DNA of 30,616 nt from B1SED10-225 sp964501415 (GTDB taxonomy: Bacteria > Bacillota_I > Bacilli_A > Izemoplasmatales > Izemoplasmataceae). The DNA lies in contig CAZCSL010000018.1 of assembly GCA_964501415.1 (NCBI GenBank), positions 1-30,616 on the forward strand, written 5' to 3'. The position numbers and the translations under genes are program-made. Below are positions 30,609-30,616 of this stretch, in pieces. A model generated the notes under the pieces. The model worked only from the letters and a program-made list of their open reading frames with translations, had not been told where the DNA came from and did no database searches. Numbering within the stretch: the stretch's first letter is position 1; each line of letters starts with the position of its first letter.

Positions 30609-30616
30609 AACAACCT

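Noticed and set aside
1..30616. CRISPR arrays, insertion sequences, toxin-antitoxin or phage defence genes
   Set aside because: I found no spaced repeat array, transposase motif or recognisable defence protein on either strand. The repetitive DNA in LRR genes comes from coding repeats.

Overview
The window is AT-rich bacterial DNA with closely packed genes, AGGAGG-type ribosome binding sites and many U-tailed hairpin terminators. TGA acts as a stop codon (the galK homologue and the prepilin gene both end in TGA), so this is not a code-4 mycoplasma. Several lipoproteins with Cys lipoboxes, three BspA-type leucine-rich-repeat proteins, class II GalT, a BmpA-type nucleoside importer and Firmicutes-like SAM-I and c-di-GMP-I riboswitches suggest a Bacillota or Mycoplasmatota relative, perhaps an Acholeplasma/Izemoplasma-like lineage. 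That placement is an inference and no marker here settles it.

Layout. 1-85: 3' part of tRNA-Arg(TCT) and its terminator. 364-1834: a DUF368/PopT-type membrane protein overlapping a HAD phosphatase. 2079-2567: a complete SAM-I (S-box) riboswitch with terminator and antiterminator, controlling a 107-aa protein I do not recognise. 2905-5071: an LRR lipoprotein and a small membrane protein. 5320-5955: a YgjV-like membrane domain joined to a GNAT-like domain. 5995-8454 (-): an 819-residue lipoprotein with InlB-like repeats and many LRRs. 8575-16943 (-): a nucleoside uptake and breakdown operon (BmpA-type lipoprotein, ATPase, two permeases, two nucleoside phosphorylases, amidohydrolase) followed by a GntR/UTRA regulator with its own promoter. 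17156-18000: sigma-A promoter, c-di-GMP-I riboswitch and a lone type IV prepilin-like gene. 18155-19969: TypA/BipA. 19994-21109: two small divergent membrane proteins. 21265-25883: a complete Leloir operon, galK-galE-galT-galM. 25975-26974: DUF1475- and DUF3159-like membrane proteins. 27010-28409: a divergent pair of lipoproteins, one SurA_N-like. 28442-30608 (-): a membrane protein, a 47-aa SHOCT-like protein and a TPR/membrane/LRR protein in one operon.

How the genes work together. The nucleoside operon would bind nucleosides outside the cell, import them through an ABC transporter, split them by phosphorolysis to base plus (deoxy)ribose-1-phosphate, and deaminate a purine compound. An imperfect dyad over the transcription start is a candidate operator for the GntR protein, and a cre-like site upstream of the -35 suggests carbon control. 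The gal operon converts beta-galactose to glucose-1-phosphate but has no adjacent transporter or regulator. The most distinctive parts are the two riboswitch-controlled single genes (an unknown protein under SAM, a prepilin under c-di-GMP) and the LRR proteins presented on the surface by two different kinds of anchor.
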